This document shows positions 43,221 through 53,699 of a stretch of DNA of 64,000 bases, piece after piece. A model generated the notes under the pieces. The model worked only from the letters and a program-made list of their open reading frames with translations. It had not been told where the DNA came from and did not search any database. Numbering within the stretch: position 1 is the stretch's first letter; each line of letters starts with the position of its first letter. Both the position numbers and the translations under genes were made by a program. Origin of the DNA: Dongia mobilis (GTDB taxonomy: Bacteria > Pseudomonadota > Alphaproteobacteria > Dongiales > Dongiaceae); assembly GCF_004363235.1 (NCBI RefSeq), contig NZ_SNYW01000002.1:1-64000 (forward strand), in the 5' to 3' direction.

Positions 43221-46200
43221 TCAATTCGCCGGGTGGCGCCCGAGACTCTTCGCCATGACGAGATAGAGCTTGCCGACATCGGCGGTGATGAGGGCGGCAT
43301 TCAACACCGCCTCGGGATCGGCCTTGGCGGATTGCGTCAGCAGATCTTCGAACTTCCGCAGGTAGCGGTCGACCAGATCCTTGAAGCGCTCGTCGCGGCC
43401 ATAGCGCTGCTCGATCGCGGGAACGATGTACGAATCCTTCCCCTTGAACAGGCGCCGCGCGAAGATCGAGCGGTCGCCGTCGCGATAGCGCTTCCACACA
43501 TCCTCCGGCACTTCGCTGTCGAGCAGGTTCTGGATGTCGATGGCGAGGCCGTTCAGCTCCTCGATCATCACCGAAGCCGCGCGCAGGAAGGCGTCGCGGG
43601 TCGAGCTGTTCTGGGTATCGCGCAGCTTGTCGATGCGCTCGAGCGCCAGCTGCGAGGTCTTGGCAAGCTCCAGGCTCTGGCCCTTGAACGCATCGCCCAG
43701 TTCCACCGCCTTGGCCTGGGCCTGGTCGAGGGCGCGGCCGAAGCCTTCCGCCTGACGCTCGAAGCTCTGCCCGATGGTGGCGACGCGGGCGGCGGCGTTC
43801 TCGGCGGCGCGGCTCATTCCCTCGATGCGCTTGTCGATATCACTGCCGAGGCCGGCCAGGTGCTGGTTCATCCTGGCCGCCGCCTGGGCCAGCGCCTCGA
43901 CCTGGCGGTTCAGGATCTCGCTGGCCTGCTGCGCCTCGCCGCGCGCACCCTCGGCGCTGGCCTTGGCGGCAAGCGTCGCATCGTTGAATTCCTGCGCCTG
44001 GGCGCGCAATTGCTGGCGTACCTCCTCGGCCACGTCGCGTACCCGGCCGGAGAGGTCGGAAAGCTCGGTCACCTGCTCGGCCACCGCCGCCTTGATGCCG
44101 CCGACATCCTGCGTCGCCTTCCGCGTGACCTGCGCGAGCGCCTCGGCGGTGGCGCGGATCAGCTCGATCGATTCCTTCACCTGGCGGCTGCCCTCGCCGG
44201 TGGTGCTGCGCAGGGTCTCGGCCAGGGTCTGCGCCGAGATGTTGAGGGTGGAGAGCTGGTTCTGCCCTTCCTTGCCGATCGCCGCCACCTGTTCGATGCG
44301 CTGGCCCAGCGTCACGTTGAGCTGCTGCTGGCGCGACACCGCCTGGTCGGCGATGGTGGCGAGGATCTCGGCCTGGGCGCCCAGCGCCTTGCCCATCTGG
44401 TCGAGCTTGTCGCGCGCCATATCGGAGGCGTCCGCCAATTGTCTGGCATGGGCCTCGTAGAGGCTGGTGAGCTCGCTGGTGCGCCGCCCGCCCTCGTCCG
44501 CCGCCGCCTTGAGTAGCTGGTCCTGGCGCGTCACCTCGGCTGCTAGTCCGCCGGCCTTCTCGATGGCGCGGGCGGCCAGTTCCTCCATGGCGAGGAAGCC
44601 GGCGCGCAACTGTTCCTGCAGCTGGCCGGCAGCACCCGTCGCCTTGGCCGCCGCCCCTTCGAGACTTTCCGCCTCGCCATGCAGGATGGTGCCGATCAGC
44701 TTTGCCTCGATCTCGATCTTCTGCGTCGCCTCGGACAATTCGCCGATGCGCGCCTGCAGGCTGTCCCTTACCTCGTCGGTGGCGCCGCGTGTGCGGGCCA
44801 GGGCCGCAGCGAGCTCGTCATTCTGGCGCATGAGGTTCTCGCCCAGCGCGATCGCCGCCGCCCCCGCCTCCTCGGTCGCGGCCTTCAGGTTGGCGGCGTT
44901 GCGCTGCACGATGGATTGCAGCGCATCGGCGAGATCGCCCGCCTGGCGCTGCATCACGCGGCCGGCTTCCTGGGCGCGGTCGCTGATGTCGAGGCCGGCG
45001 CTCCTGGCGAGATCGGCCTGTTGCGCCAGCGCGTCGCGCATGGCCAGCGCCACATCGGTCGCCTGTTCCGCCGCCTTGCCGAGCGTCACCGCCTGGTCGG
45101 CGGCATTGGCATGCAGCTTCTCGCTGAGGCTCGCGAGATCGGCGAGGCGCCGCTCCAGGTCGAGCTGCTGCTCGGCGAGGCGCGTGCGCAGGGTATCGGC
45201 GCTCTTCTCGCCGGCCAGCGCCAGCGCCTGGGTCTGCTCGCCGGTCAGTTGGGCAAAGCGGGTGGTGGAATCGACGATCATGGCAGCAAGGTTCTCGGCC
45301 TGGACCCGGGCTGCCGCACCCAGACCCTCGGTCTGCTGCACGGCAGTTGCCGCCGCCGCCGCGATCTCCTGCGCCTGCAGGCGGAGCGCCCCGGCGAAAT
45401 GCTCGGCGGCATCGCGCGAGGCTTCGATCAGCTCGTCGCGCTGGCGCTCGGTGACGCCTTCCAGCGCCGCCGTCCGCGTCGCCACCATTTCCGCAGCCGC
45501 CAGGAATTCGTCGGCCTGGCGGCGGAGGATATCGCGGAAACCTTCCGCCGCCGCCTGCGCGGCCTCGATCAACTGGTCGCGATGGCTGAGGATGGTGCCG
45601 TCCAGCGCCGTGGTGCGGTTGATAAAGGTCTGGGTCAGTTCCTCCATGTTCGACATCTGGCGGTCGATCTCGCCCTTGAGATTGGTGACATGCGTATCGA
45701 GTTCGGCGCGGATCTCGCCAGCCGCCTGATGACCGATCTCGGCAAGGCGCCCGCGCTGGTCGCGGATGGTGTCGTCGAGCACCCGCGTCTTCGCCACCAC
45801 GGCATCCATGTTGTCGACGAGGGCGCTTTCGTTCTCGCGCAGGCGCTGCGCCAGGCGCTCGGCAGCGCGGTCGGCGGCCTGTTCCAGCACATGGCCCTGC
45901 TGGTCGATGGTCGTGCCGAGGCGACGGCTGGCATTGTCCTGGGCATCGGCCAGGGTGTCGAGGCGATCCTCCTGGCGTTTCAGCAGCTCGCCGAAATGGG
46001 CGGCATGGGCCTCGGCCGCCTCGTCGAGATGGCGGCTGGCGGCGGCCAGCGCCTGCAGGCTGGTGGTCTGGCGCACCTCGCCCAGGGCGTTCAGCTCCTC
46101 GAGCTTGAGGATCTCGGCATCGATCTCTTCGCGGAGGCGAATGGCGGCGGCATTGGCCGCTTCCGACAGGCGCCCGCGCTGGCCCTCGACGAGGGCGACC

Positions 46201-48227
46201 AGCCGCGCCGTCTCGGCATCGGTATGGCCGGCGGTGGTCTGGATGTCCTTGACCATCTCGCCGAATCGCTGCGCGATATGCTCGCCGAGGCGCGCGGTGG
46301 TTTCCTGGAAATTGGTCGCCTCGGTGCGGAGCGCGCTCTTCGCTGCCTGGTTCTGCTCGGTGATCTTGTCGATGAGCGCCCTGACCAGCGCGCCGCTTTC
46401 GCCGGCCATGTGGTCGAGGGCGTGGCGGAACTGGGTCGAGGCCATGAGGGCGGCATTGGTCAGGCGCTCGGCCTGGTGGCGCGCGGTCTCCTCCAGCGCC
46501 GCATTGTCCTTGCCGGCCTGCGCCGCCGCCTCGCCGATCACCTCGCCGACCCGCGCCAGCGAGGCGGTGAACTCGCCCGAGAGGACGTTGGCGGCGGCGA
46601 TGGCGCGGTCGCCCTCCTCGCGCATCTGGCGCTGGATCTCGGCGGTCCGGCGCATCACCTCGCCGACCGTCGCGGTGGCCGTGGCCGAGACCAGCTCGTG
46701 ATGGCGGCGCAGCGTGCCGGCGAAGCGCTCGGCGCTGGCATCGGCCTGCTCGTGCATCTCGCGGGCCTGGCGCTCGAGGGCGGTCAGCACCGCCTGCATG
46801 CGCGCCTCGCTGGCGGACGCGACCTCGTCGAGGCGCGCCTGCTCGGCCGTCGCCTGGTTTGCCAACTGTGTTGCCGCATTGGCCGTGGCGGCGGCAAAAG
46901 CGGCCTGCTGCTCGGCCAGTTTCTCGCCCAATTCGCGATAGCGCTGGGCGGCGCGTTCCTCGGCCGCCTGGATGCCGGCGACCTCGCCAGCGATTTCGCT
47001 GTGCATCACGGCGAAGGCATCGGTGGTGCGCTGGGCAAGGCGCGCCGCCTGGGCGGCCAGAGCCGCCTGCAATTCCTCGCCGGCATCGACGGCCTGGGTC
47101 TTGGCGGCATTGATGCTCTGCAGCTGGCGCGCCAGCTGCTCGGTCATCGCGGTGGCATGGCGCTGCGCCGCCTCGGCCGCCTCCTCGGTGGCGCGGCGCA
47201 GGCTCTCGGCATGGGCCGCGGCACCGCGCTCGCCGGCGGCGGTGGCGGCGGCAATGTCGGCGCCGATGCGGTCGAGCTGCGCCTCGATGGCGGCACTGGC
47301 GCGGCCGGTGATCTCGTCGATGGCGGCCAGCTGCCGGTCGCCCGCCTCGCCCAGGATGCGGGCATCGCGCCGCGCCGCTTCGCCGGCCTCGTCGATGCGG
47401 CGCATCACCTGCAGCATCTCGTTGCGCAGGCCGAGCGCCGCCTTGTCCACCGTCTCGGCCGAGATTTCGGCCTGGCGTTCGACCGCGTCGCGGAGATCGG
47501 CGGCATGGTCGACGATGCGCTCGAGGATGGCGGCGATTTCCCCGCGCTTGGCCTCGAAGGCGGCGACGACGCGGTCGGCCGATGTAGTGGCAATCCGGTC
47601 GAGCGCCTCGCTCTCGGCCGCACTCGCCTTGGCCAGCATCGCCTCCTGCTCGCCCAGCGCCTGCTGCATCGCGGCCAGCATCTGGCGCTGTGCCTTCAGC
47701 TGTTCGTCGATCGAATCCGATTGCGCGCGGGCAGCACCCGCCGCCTCCATCAGGTCGATGCGCTGGCGGCGGAAGCGTTCCTCGATCTCGGCCAGGGCGC
47801 CGGCCGCCTCTTCCGAGGCGCCGCGCAGTTCGACGGTCTGGCGGCGGATCGCCTCGGCGATGGTGGCGACGCGGGTCTCGGCCTGCGGATTGGGATAGGT
47901 GAGGAGATTGAGCTGCTGGCCGAGGAGGGCCGTCTGCCGCTCCAGATCGCGGCCGCGCGCAATATAGGCGATCACGATCCAGGCAAAGGCGGCGGGCGCC
48001 ACGAAGGTGATGATGATGGCGGCCAGTTCCGCCGGCAGCAGGTCGCGCAGATTCTCGAAGCCGACCGAATCCGAGATGTGCCAGCCATAGATGCCGACCC
48101 AGCCCAAGGTGATGAGGCTGCCCAGCAGGGTCGCCCATCTGTGGTAGCGGGCGTTGAGATCCTGCTGATTGACCAGCGGACGCGCCGGTGCCTTGCCCGG
48201 CTCTCCCTTGCCGTCCCCCTTGCCCAT
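43221..48227 (-). CDS. Giant membrane-anchored coiled-coil protein of unknown function
   Basis: A 1668-residue protein. Two hydrophobic segments near the N-terminus (about residues 31-51 and 65-90) are followed by about 1450 residues of Ala/Glu/Gln/Arg-rich helix without prolines or breaks, clearly coiled coil. A compact non-repetitive C-terminal domain of about 120 residues follows, beginning near STRDAFLRAASVMIEEL and containing EVPEDVWKRYRDGD. No Cys occurs, and Trp occurs only near both ends. Residues 773-1018 contain a repeat with 47-residue period. The layout recalls polarity or scaffold proteins such as TipN of Caulobacter and the signalling helices of chemoreceptors, but no catalytic or MCP hairpin motif is seen. 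Start ATG 48227 is preferred to GTG 48239. It converges on the nitrilase gene. Confidence 0.85.
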   Translation of the reverse strand: MGKGDGKGEPGKAPARPLVNQQDLNARYHRWATLLGSLITLGWVGIYGWHISDSVGFENLRDLLPAELAAIIITFVAPAAFAWIVIAYIARGRDLERQTALLGQQLNLLTYPNPQAETRVATIAEAIRRQTVELRGASEEAAGALAEIEERFRRQRIDLMEAAGAARAQSDSIDEQLKAQRQMLAAMQQALGEQEAMLAKASAAESEALDRIATTSADRVVAAFEAKRGEIAAILERIVDHAADLRDAVERQAEISAETVDKAALGLRNEMLQVMRRIDEAGEAARRDARILGEAGDRQLAAIDEITGRASAAIEAQLDRIGADIAAATAAGERGAAAHAESLRRATEEAAEAAQRHATAMTEQLARQLQSINAAKTQAVDAGEELQAALAAQAARLAQRTTDAFAVMHSEIAGEVAGIQAAEERAAQRYRELGEKLAEQQAAFAAATANAATQLANQATAEQARLDEVASASEARMQAVLTALERQAREMHEQADASAERFAGTLRRHHELVSATATATVGEVMRRTAEIQRQMREEGDRAIAAANVLSGEFTASLARVGEVIGEAAAQAGKDNAALEETARHQAERLTNAALMASTQFRHALDHMAGESGALVRALIDKITEQNQAAKSALRTEATNFQETTARLGEHIAQRFGEMVKDIQTTAGHTDAETARLVALVEGQRGRLSEAANAAAIRLREEIDAEILKLEELNALGEVRQTTSLQALAAASRHLDEAAEAHAAHFGELLKRQEDRLDTLADAQDNASRRLGTTIDQQGHVLEQAADRAAERLAQRLRENESALVDNMDAVVAKTRVLDDTIRDQRGRLAEIGHQAAGEIRAELDTHVTNLKGEIDRQMSNMEELTQTFINRTTALDGTILSHRDQLIEAAQAAAEGFRDILRRQADEFLAAAEMVATRTAALEGVTERQRDELIEASRDAAEHFAGALRLQAQEIAAAAATAVQQTEGLGAAARVQAENLAAMIVDSTTRFAQLTGEQTQALALAGEKSADTLRTRLAEQQLDLERRLADLASLSEKLHANAADQAVTLGKAAEQATDVALAMRDALAQQADLARSAGLDISDRAQEAGRVMQRQAGDLADALQSIVQRNAANLKAATEEAGAAAIALGENLMRQNDELAAALARTRGATDEVRDSLQARIGELSEATQKIEIEAKLIGTILHGEAESLEGAAAKATGAAGQLQEQLRAGFLAMEELAARAIEKAGGLAAEVTRQDQLLKAAADEGGRRTSELTSLYEAHARQLADASDMARDKLDQMGKALGAQAEILATIADQAVSRQQQLNVTLGQRIEQVAAIGKEGQNQLSTLNISAQTLAETLRSTTGEGSRQVKESIELIRATAEALAQVTRKATQDVGGIKAAVAEQVTELSDLSGRVRDVAEEVRQQLRAQAQEFNDATLAAKASAEGARGEAQQASEILNRQVEALAQAAARMNQHLAGLGSDIDKRIEGMSRAAENAAARVATIGQSFERQAEGFGRALDQAQAKAVELGDAFKGQSLELAKTSQLALERIDKLRDTQNSSTRDAFLRAASVMIEELNGLAIDIQNLLDSEVPEDVWKRYRDGDRSIFARRLFKGKDSYIVPAIEQRYGRDERFKDLVDRYLRKFEDLLTQSAKADPEAVLNAALITADVGKLYLVMAKSLGRHPAN

Positions 48228-48360
48228 GAAACGTTCCACCGCCTGCTGCCTGAAGCTGCCCGGCGCGACACCGGCGCCGATCCCCGTGGCGGAACACTAA
48301 GCCATTGGCGAAACACGCGCAAATCCGGAGTGGTCAGCGCTGGCGCGGCGCGGCAGGCGG

Positions 48361-48900
48361 TTATCTGGCGCCGCGCTCGCCGCGGCCCAGATCCGACCTG
48401 CCCTGGCCATAGGTCCAGGGCTGGACGCCGTCGCGCGTCACATACCAGGGCGGCCCTGCCTCAGGCCCGCGACGATCCTGGCCCCGATGTTGCCAGTCGT
48501 TTTTTTGCCAGCCTTGCTGCCAGCCGTGGTTCAAGCCATGCCCCCATGGCCGGTTGTCCTGCCACCAGTCGCTGTGCAGCGAACCCCGATTCCACGACCG
48601 ACGGTCCCGCCAGCCGTCGTGGCGATTGAGGTATTCGGTGAGATAGGCCTGGTACTCGTTGCGGCTGAGGCGCTTCTTCGGCACGCCCTGCAGCCGGTCA
48701 TAGCCATGGTCCCGGGCAAAATCCCATTCCTGGGCGCTGATCCTGCCGTCGCGGTTGCGATCGACCAGGAACCAGGTCTGGCGCTTGTTGTAGATCGCGT
48801 TGTCGTGGCCGGCCGCGGCCGGTTGGGCCAGTGCGGCGGTGCTGCCCAGCAGCATGGCAAGGGCGAGGGACAAGCGGCAAAGCCGGGTTGTGATCGGCAT
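48361..48900 (-). CDS. Secreted EF-hand protein
   Basis: A 179-residue protein with a Sec signal peptide (MPITTRLCRLSLALAMLLGS, cleavage near ALAQ). A single canonical EF-hand loop DRNRDGRISAQEW (about residues 47-59) is present; the paired second hand is degenerate (KKRLSRNEYQAYL). The C-terminal 90 residues are Trp/Arg/Gly/Gln/His-rich low-complexity sequence. Probably a periplasmic or surface calcium-binding protein. It lies upstream of the giant coiled-coil gene on the same strand, about 130 bp apart. Confidence 0.75.
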   Translation of the reverse strand: MPITTRLCRLSLALAMLLGSTAALAQPAAAGHDNAIYNKRQTWFLVDRNRDGRISAQEWDFARDHGYDRLQGVPKKRLSRNEYQAYLTEYLNRHDGWRDRRSWNRGSLHSDWWQDNRPWGHGLNHGWQQGWQKNDWQHRGQDRRGPEAGPPWYVTRDGVQPWTYGQGRSDLGRGERGAR

Positions 48901-49047
48901 GATGAAGCCCCGTTCCTGAAGCGGCGGCCGGGATGGCGCGCCGACAGGAAGTCACACGGCGGCGGCGCGCCGACCCGGCGCCGCCCGCCCATCACGAACC
49001 GGTGAGGAGCCTGATCTCGGCTGGCCGATAGCCGGGCGGCCGATACC

Positions 49048-51201
<2,154 letters not shown>

Positions 51202-51312
51202 GACACCTTCCTCCAGCCGCTCGATTCTTGTGATGCCGCAGTGCAGCATTTTCCACAAGCTAGCAGAGGATTTGGGGCCAAGTCCAGTCGGGTGCCCCCT
51301 TCGCAACCCGGC

Positions 51313-52383
51313 CTATTGCCGCGTCAGGTGCAGGATCTTGTCCGCGCCATTGTCGGTCGAGAGATAGAGCGAACCGTCGGGTGCCACGGCGATGGCACGC
51401 AGGCGGCCGAAGGAACCGTCGATCAGGATTTCGTGGCTCCTCACCTCTTCCCCCTCGATATCGACGCGGTAGAGCCGTCCCGTCTTCAGCGTGACGAAGA
51501 GGATGTCGCCCTGCCATTCCGGGAAGGCATCGCCCCGATAGAAGACGAGATCGGAAATGGCGATGGTGCCGCCCCTGGTGAATTCGGCCTTGGCCGCGCG
51601 GTAGCCGGCGATGCCCGGGCAGGCATCAACGCCCTTGCAGCGCGGCCAGCCGTAATTGCCGCCCTTCTCGATCAGGTTCAATTCGTCCTGGGTGTCGGGG
51701 CCGTGTTCGGTCGACCACAGCGCGCCGTCAGCCGGGTTGAAGGCGAGGCCCTGCGGGTTGCGGTGGCCGAGTGACCAGATCGGCGAACCGGTGAAGGGAT
51801 TGTCGGCCGGCACCGTTCCATCGGTGCGCAAGCGGAATATCTTGCCGGCCATCGAGCGCGGATCCTGCGCCGCCTGGGCCTCGGTGGCATCGCCCATGCT
51901 GGCGAAGAGATGGCCGTCGGCGGCCACCGCGACGCGGCAGCCATTGTGCCACATGGCACCGGGCAGATCGTCGAGCAGGACCTGCTCGCCGCCCAGCGCA
52001 TCGCCCTGGAGCGCGAAGCGCGACAGGCGATTGCCCGGCCCCAGCAGCGAGCCGGTGGAATAGCAGAGATAGAGCGCGCCACTGGCGGCAAAGTCGGGAT
52101 CGAGGGCAAGGCCCATCAACCCCGCTTCGGCACGCGCCCGGACCTCGGGCAGGCCGGAGAGACGCGTCAACTCGCCGCTGCCGGGATCGATCCGGTTGAG
52201 GCGCCCGGGCCGCTCGGTGACATAGAGCGCACCATCCGGCGCCACCGCGATCGACCAGGGATGATCGAGCCCGTCGGCCAGGGTCTCGACGCGGAATTCC
52301 GGGCGCGCCCAGGCAGCGGGCGAGAGCAGCAGGCTGCAAAGCAGGGCAAGGGCGGCCGCCTGCGGCAGGTTACTTCTGGTCAA
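51313..52383 (-). CDS. PQQ-dependent sugar dehydrogenase-like protein (soluble, YliI/Asd type)
   Basis: A 356-residue periplasmic beta-propeller with a signal peptide (MTRSNLPQAAALALLCSLLL, cleavage near AWA). Conserved strings LDHPWSIAVAPDGALYVTER, HNGCRVAVAADGHL and GHRNPQGLAFNPADGALWSTEHGP match the soluble aldose dehydrogenase family that binds PQQ. The substrate is not predictable. It lies 110 bp upstream of the mutase gene on the same strand and is divergent from the PAS gene. Confidence 0.9.
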   Translation of the reverse strand: MTRSNLPQAAALALLCSLLLSPAAWARPEFRVETLADGLDHPWSIAVAPDGALYVTERPGRLNRIDPGSGELTRLSGLPEVRARAEAGLMGLALDPDFAASGALYLCYSTGSLLGPGNRLSRFALQGDALGGEQVLLDDLPGAMWHNGCRVAVAADGHLFASMGDATEAQAAQDPRSMAGKIFRLRTDGTVPADNPFTGSPIWSLGHRNPQGLAFNPADGALWSTEHGPDTQDELNLIEKGGNYGWPRCKGVDACPGIAGYRAAKAEFTRGGTIAISDLVFYRGDAFPEWQGDILFVTLKTGRLYRVDIEGEEVRSHEILIDGSFGRLRAIAVAPDGSLYLSTDNGADKILHLTRQ

Positions 52384-52589
52384 GATCGCGTCTCCTCGAC
52401 TGTGTGGCGAAAGTGGTTTGGTTGACCAGATAGCTGGGGCAGCGGCGGCGGGAGATCAAGCGCCCGGCCCCGGTTTCAAGGATCATGTTCCTTGACAGCG
52501 GCATCATCCTGCCGCCGGGTGCCGAATCCCTTGCCATTTAGGGGGCCCCCGTGCAGTAAGGGCGACAGCATCAATCTGGAGCGCATCGC

Positions 52590-53090
52590 GTGACTCAGTA
52601 CGACCTGCCGGGCCACCCGGCAGCTGACTACCCCCGGACCACGACCACCGACTTTCTCGATCGCTGCGCGCCGCTCCTGCGCAGCTTCTACGAATATTGG
52701 GACGGGAAACGCTGCGGCAGGCACATGCCATCCCGTGCCGATCTTGATCCCGCCGAGATGAAGCCCTGGCTTGCCGGTATCATCCTGGTCGACGTGGCCG
52801 AGCATCCGCGCCGGCTGACCTATCGCCTGGTCGGCACCAACTCGGTCGACCTGCGCCAGCGCGACGTCACCGGCAAGGCGATCGAGGAAGGCTATTTTGG
52901 CGAATCGCTCGCCGCGGTGCTGGAAAACTACCGCATCGTGATCGAGGAAGGATCGCTGGTCTACGACTGGTCGGCGACACCCTCCGAGAATGGCCTGCCG
53001 CACCGCTCGGAGACCCTGCTGCTGCCGCTGTCGAACGACGGCAGGACGGTCGACAAGGTCATCGTCTACATGGAGACGGAGCGGTTCTGA
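52590..53090 (+). CDS. PAS-domain (PAS_5-like) protein
   Basis: A 166-residue single-domain protein. The pattern DLDPAEMKPWLAGIILVDVA, RLTYRLVGTNSVDLRQRDVT and GKAIEEGYFG matches the small alphaproteobacterial PAS_5 family. No effector domain is attached, so it may act through a partner or as a ligand sensor. The start is GTG 52590; the ribosome-binding site (GGAG about 13 nt upstream) is weak. The PAS gene converges on the unknown gene at 53104. Confidence 0.78.
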   Translation: MTQYDLPGHPAADYPRTTTTDFLDRCAPLLRSFYEYWDGKRCGRHMPSRADLDPAEMKPWLAGIILVDVAEHPRRLTYRLVGTNSVDLRQRDVTGKAIEEGYFGESLAAVLENYRIVIEEGSLVYDWSATPSENGLPHRSETLLLPLSNDGRTVDKVIVYMETERF

Positions 53091-53103
53091 GGAGCCGCAC
53101 CGT

Positions 53104-53619
53104 TCAAAGCCGCATCAGCTCGTCGATCTGCGCCTGGTCGATGACGTTGCGGTCGCCATGGATCACGGCCGAGGCCTTGCCGATGAGGTCCTGCAGATTC
53201 TGCGAGGCGCGCGTCGCCACGAAGCGCAGCTGTTCCTCGTCGCCCTTTTCCACCAGTTCGCCGAGGCGGTCGACCGAGATCGCCACCAGCCGGTTCATCT
53301 CTTTCACCAGGCGGTCGAAGGGCTTCTTGTACTGAGGCGGCGACCAGGGATAGGCGTCGATCGCCAGTTCCTTGTCGGCGATGCCGGAATTGCGGAAATG
53401 GTCCTCGTAGGAGAGCGGCTGCCAGGCGCGGCAATCCTCCAGGCATTCCGGCGCATCCGGCACCAGTTCCAGCAGCATGACGATTTCGTTGACATGGTTG
53501 AGATAGTCGGTGGCGAGCAGCGTCAGGTCGTTGACATTGGAGCCACGCGCCCGTTCCCGCAGCGCCTCGTAGCGGGCGACGCGGTCGTTGAGCGAGATCC
53601 TGTCCTTGCCGGCAACCAT
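53104..53619 (-). CDS. Uncharacterised protein
   Basis: A 171-residue, largely helical soluble protein that I do not recognise. It has no signal peptide or membrane segment. Aromatic-rich strings (RAWQPLSYEDHFRNSG, DAYPWSPPQYKKPFDRL) stand in the middle, with two Cys (ECLEDC) spaced by three residues. The C-terminal third is a predicted amphipathic helix pair. ATG 53619 gives MVAGKDRISLND; an upstream in-frame start adds 18 residues. Its codon pattern fits the neighbouring genes, so it is probably real. Confidence 0.65.
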   Translation of the reverse strand: MVAGKDRISLNDRVARYEALRERARGSNVNDLTLLATDYLNHVNEIVMLLELVPDAPECLEDCRAWQPLSYEDHFRNSGIADKELAIDAYPWSPPQYKKPFDRLVKEMNRLVAISVDRLGELVEKGDEEQLRFVATRASQNLQDLIGKASAVIHGDRNVIDQAQIDELMRL

Positions 53620-53699
53620 GGCGCCACTTCGCCGCCAAACGGGGGATTCGTCAAGTAATCCAGTGGCAAACACAGGTTTGGGCGGTCTGGCCCGGGGGT

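Noticed and set aside
44679-48629. 1316-codon open frame on the plus strand opposite the coiled-coil gene
   Set aside because: It is a GC-rich shadow of the minus-strand gene, which has membrane segments, heptad character and a structured C-terminus; the antisense product has no coherent domain.
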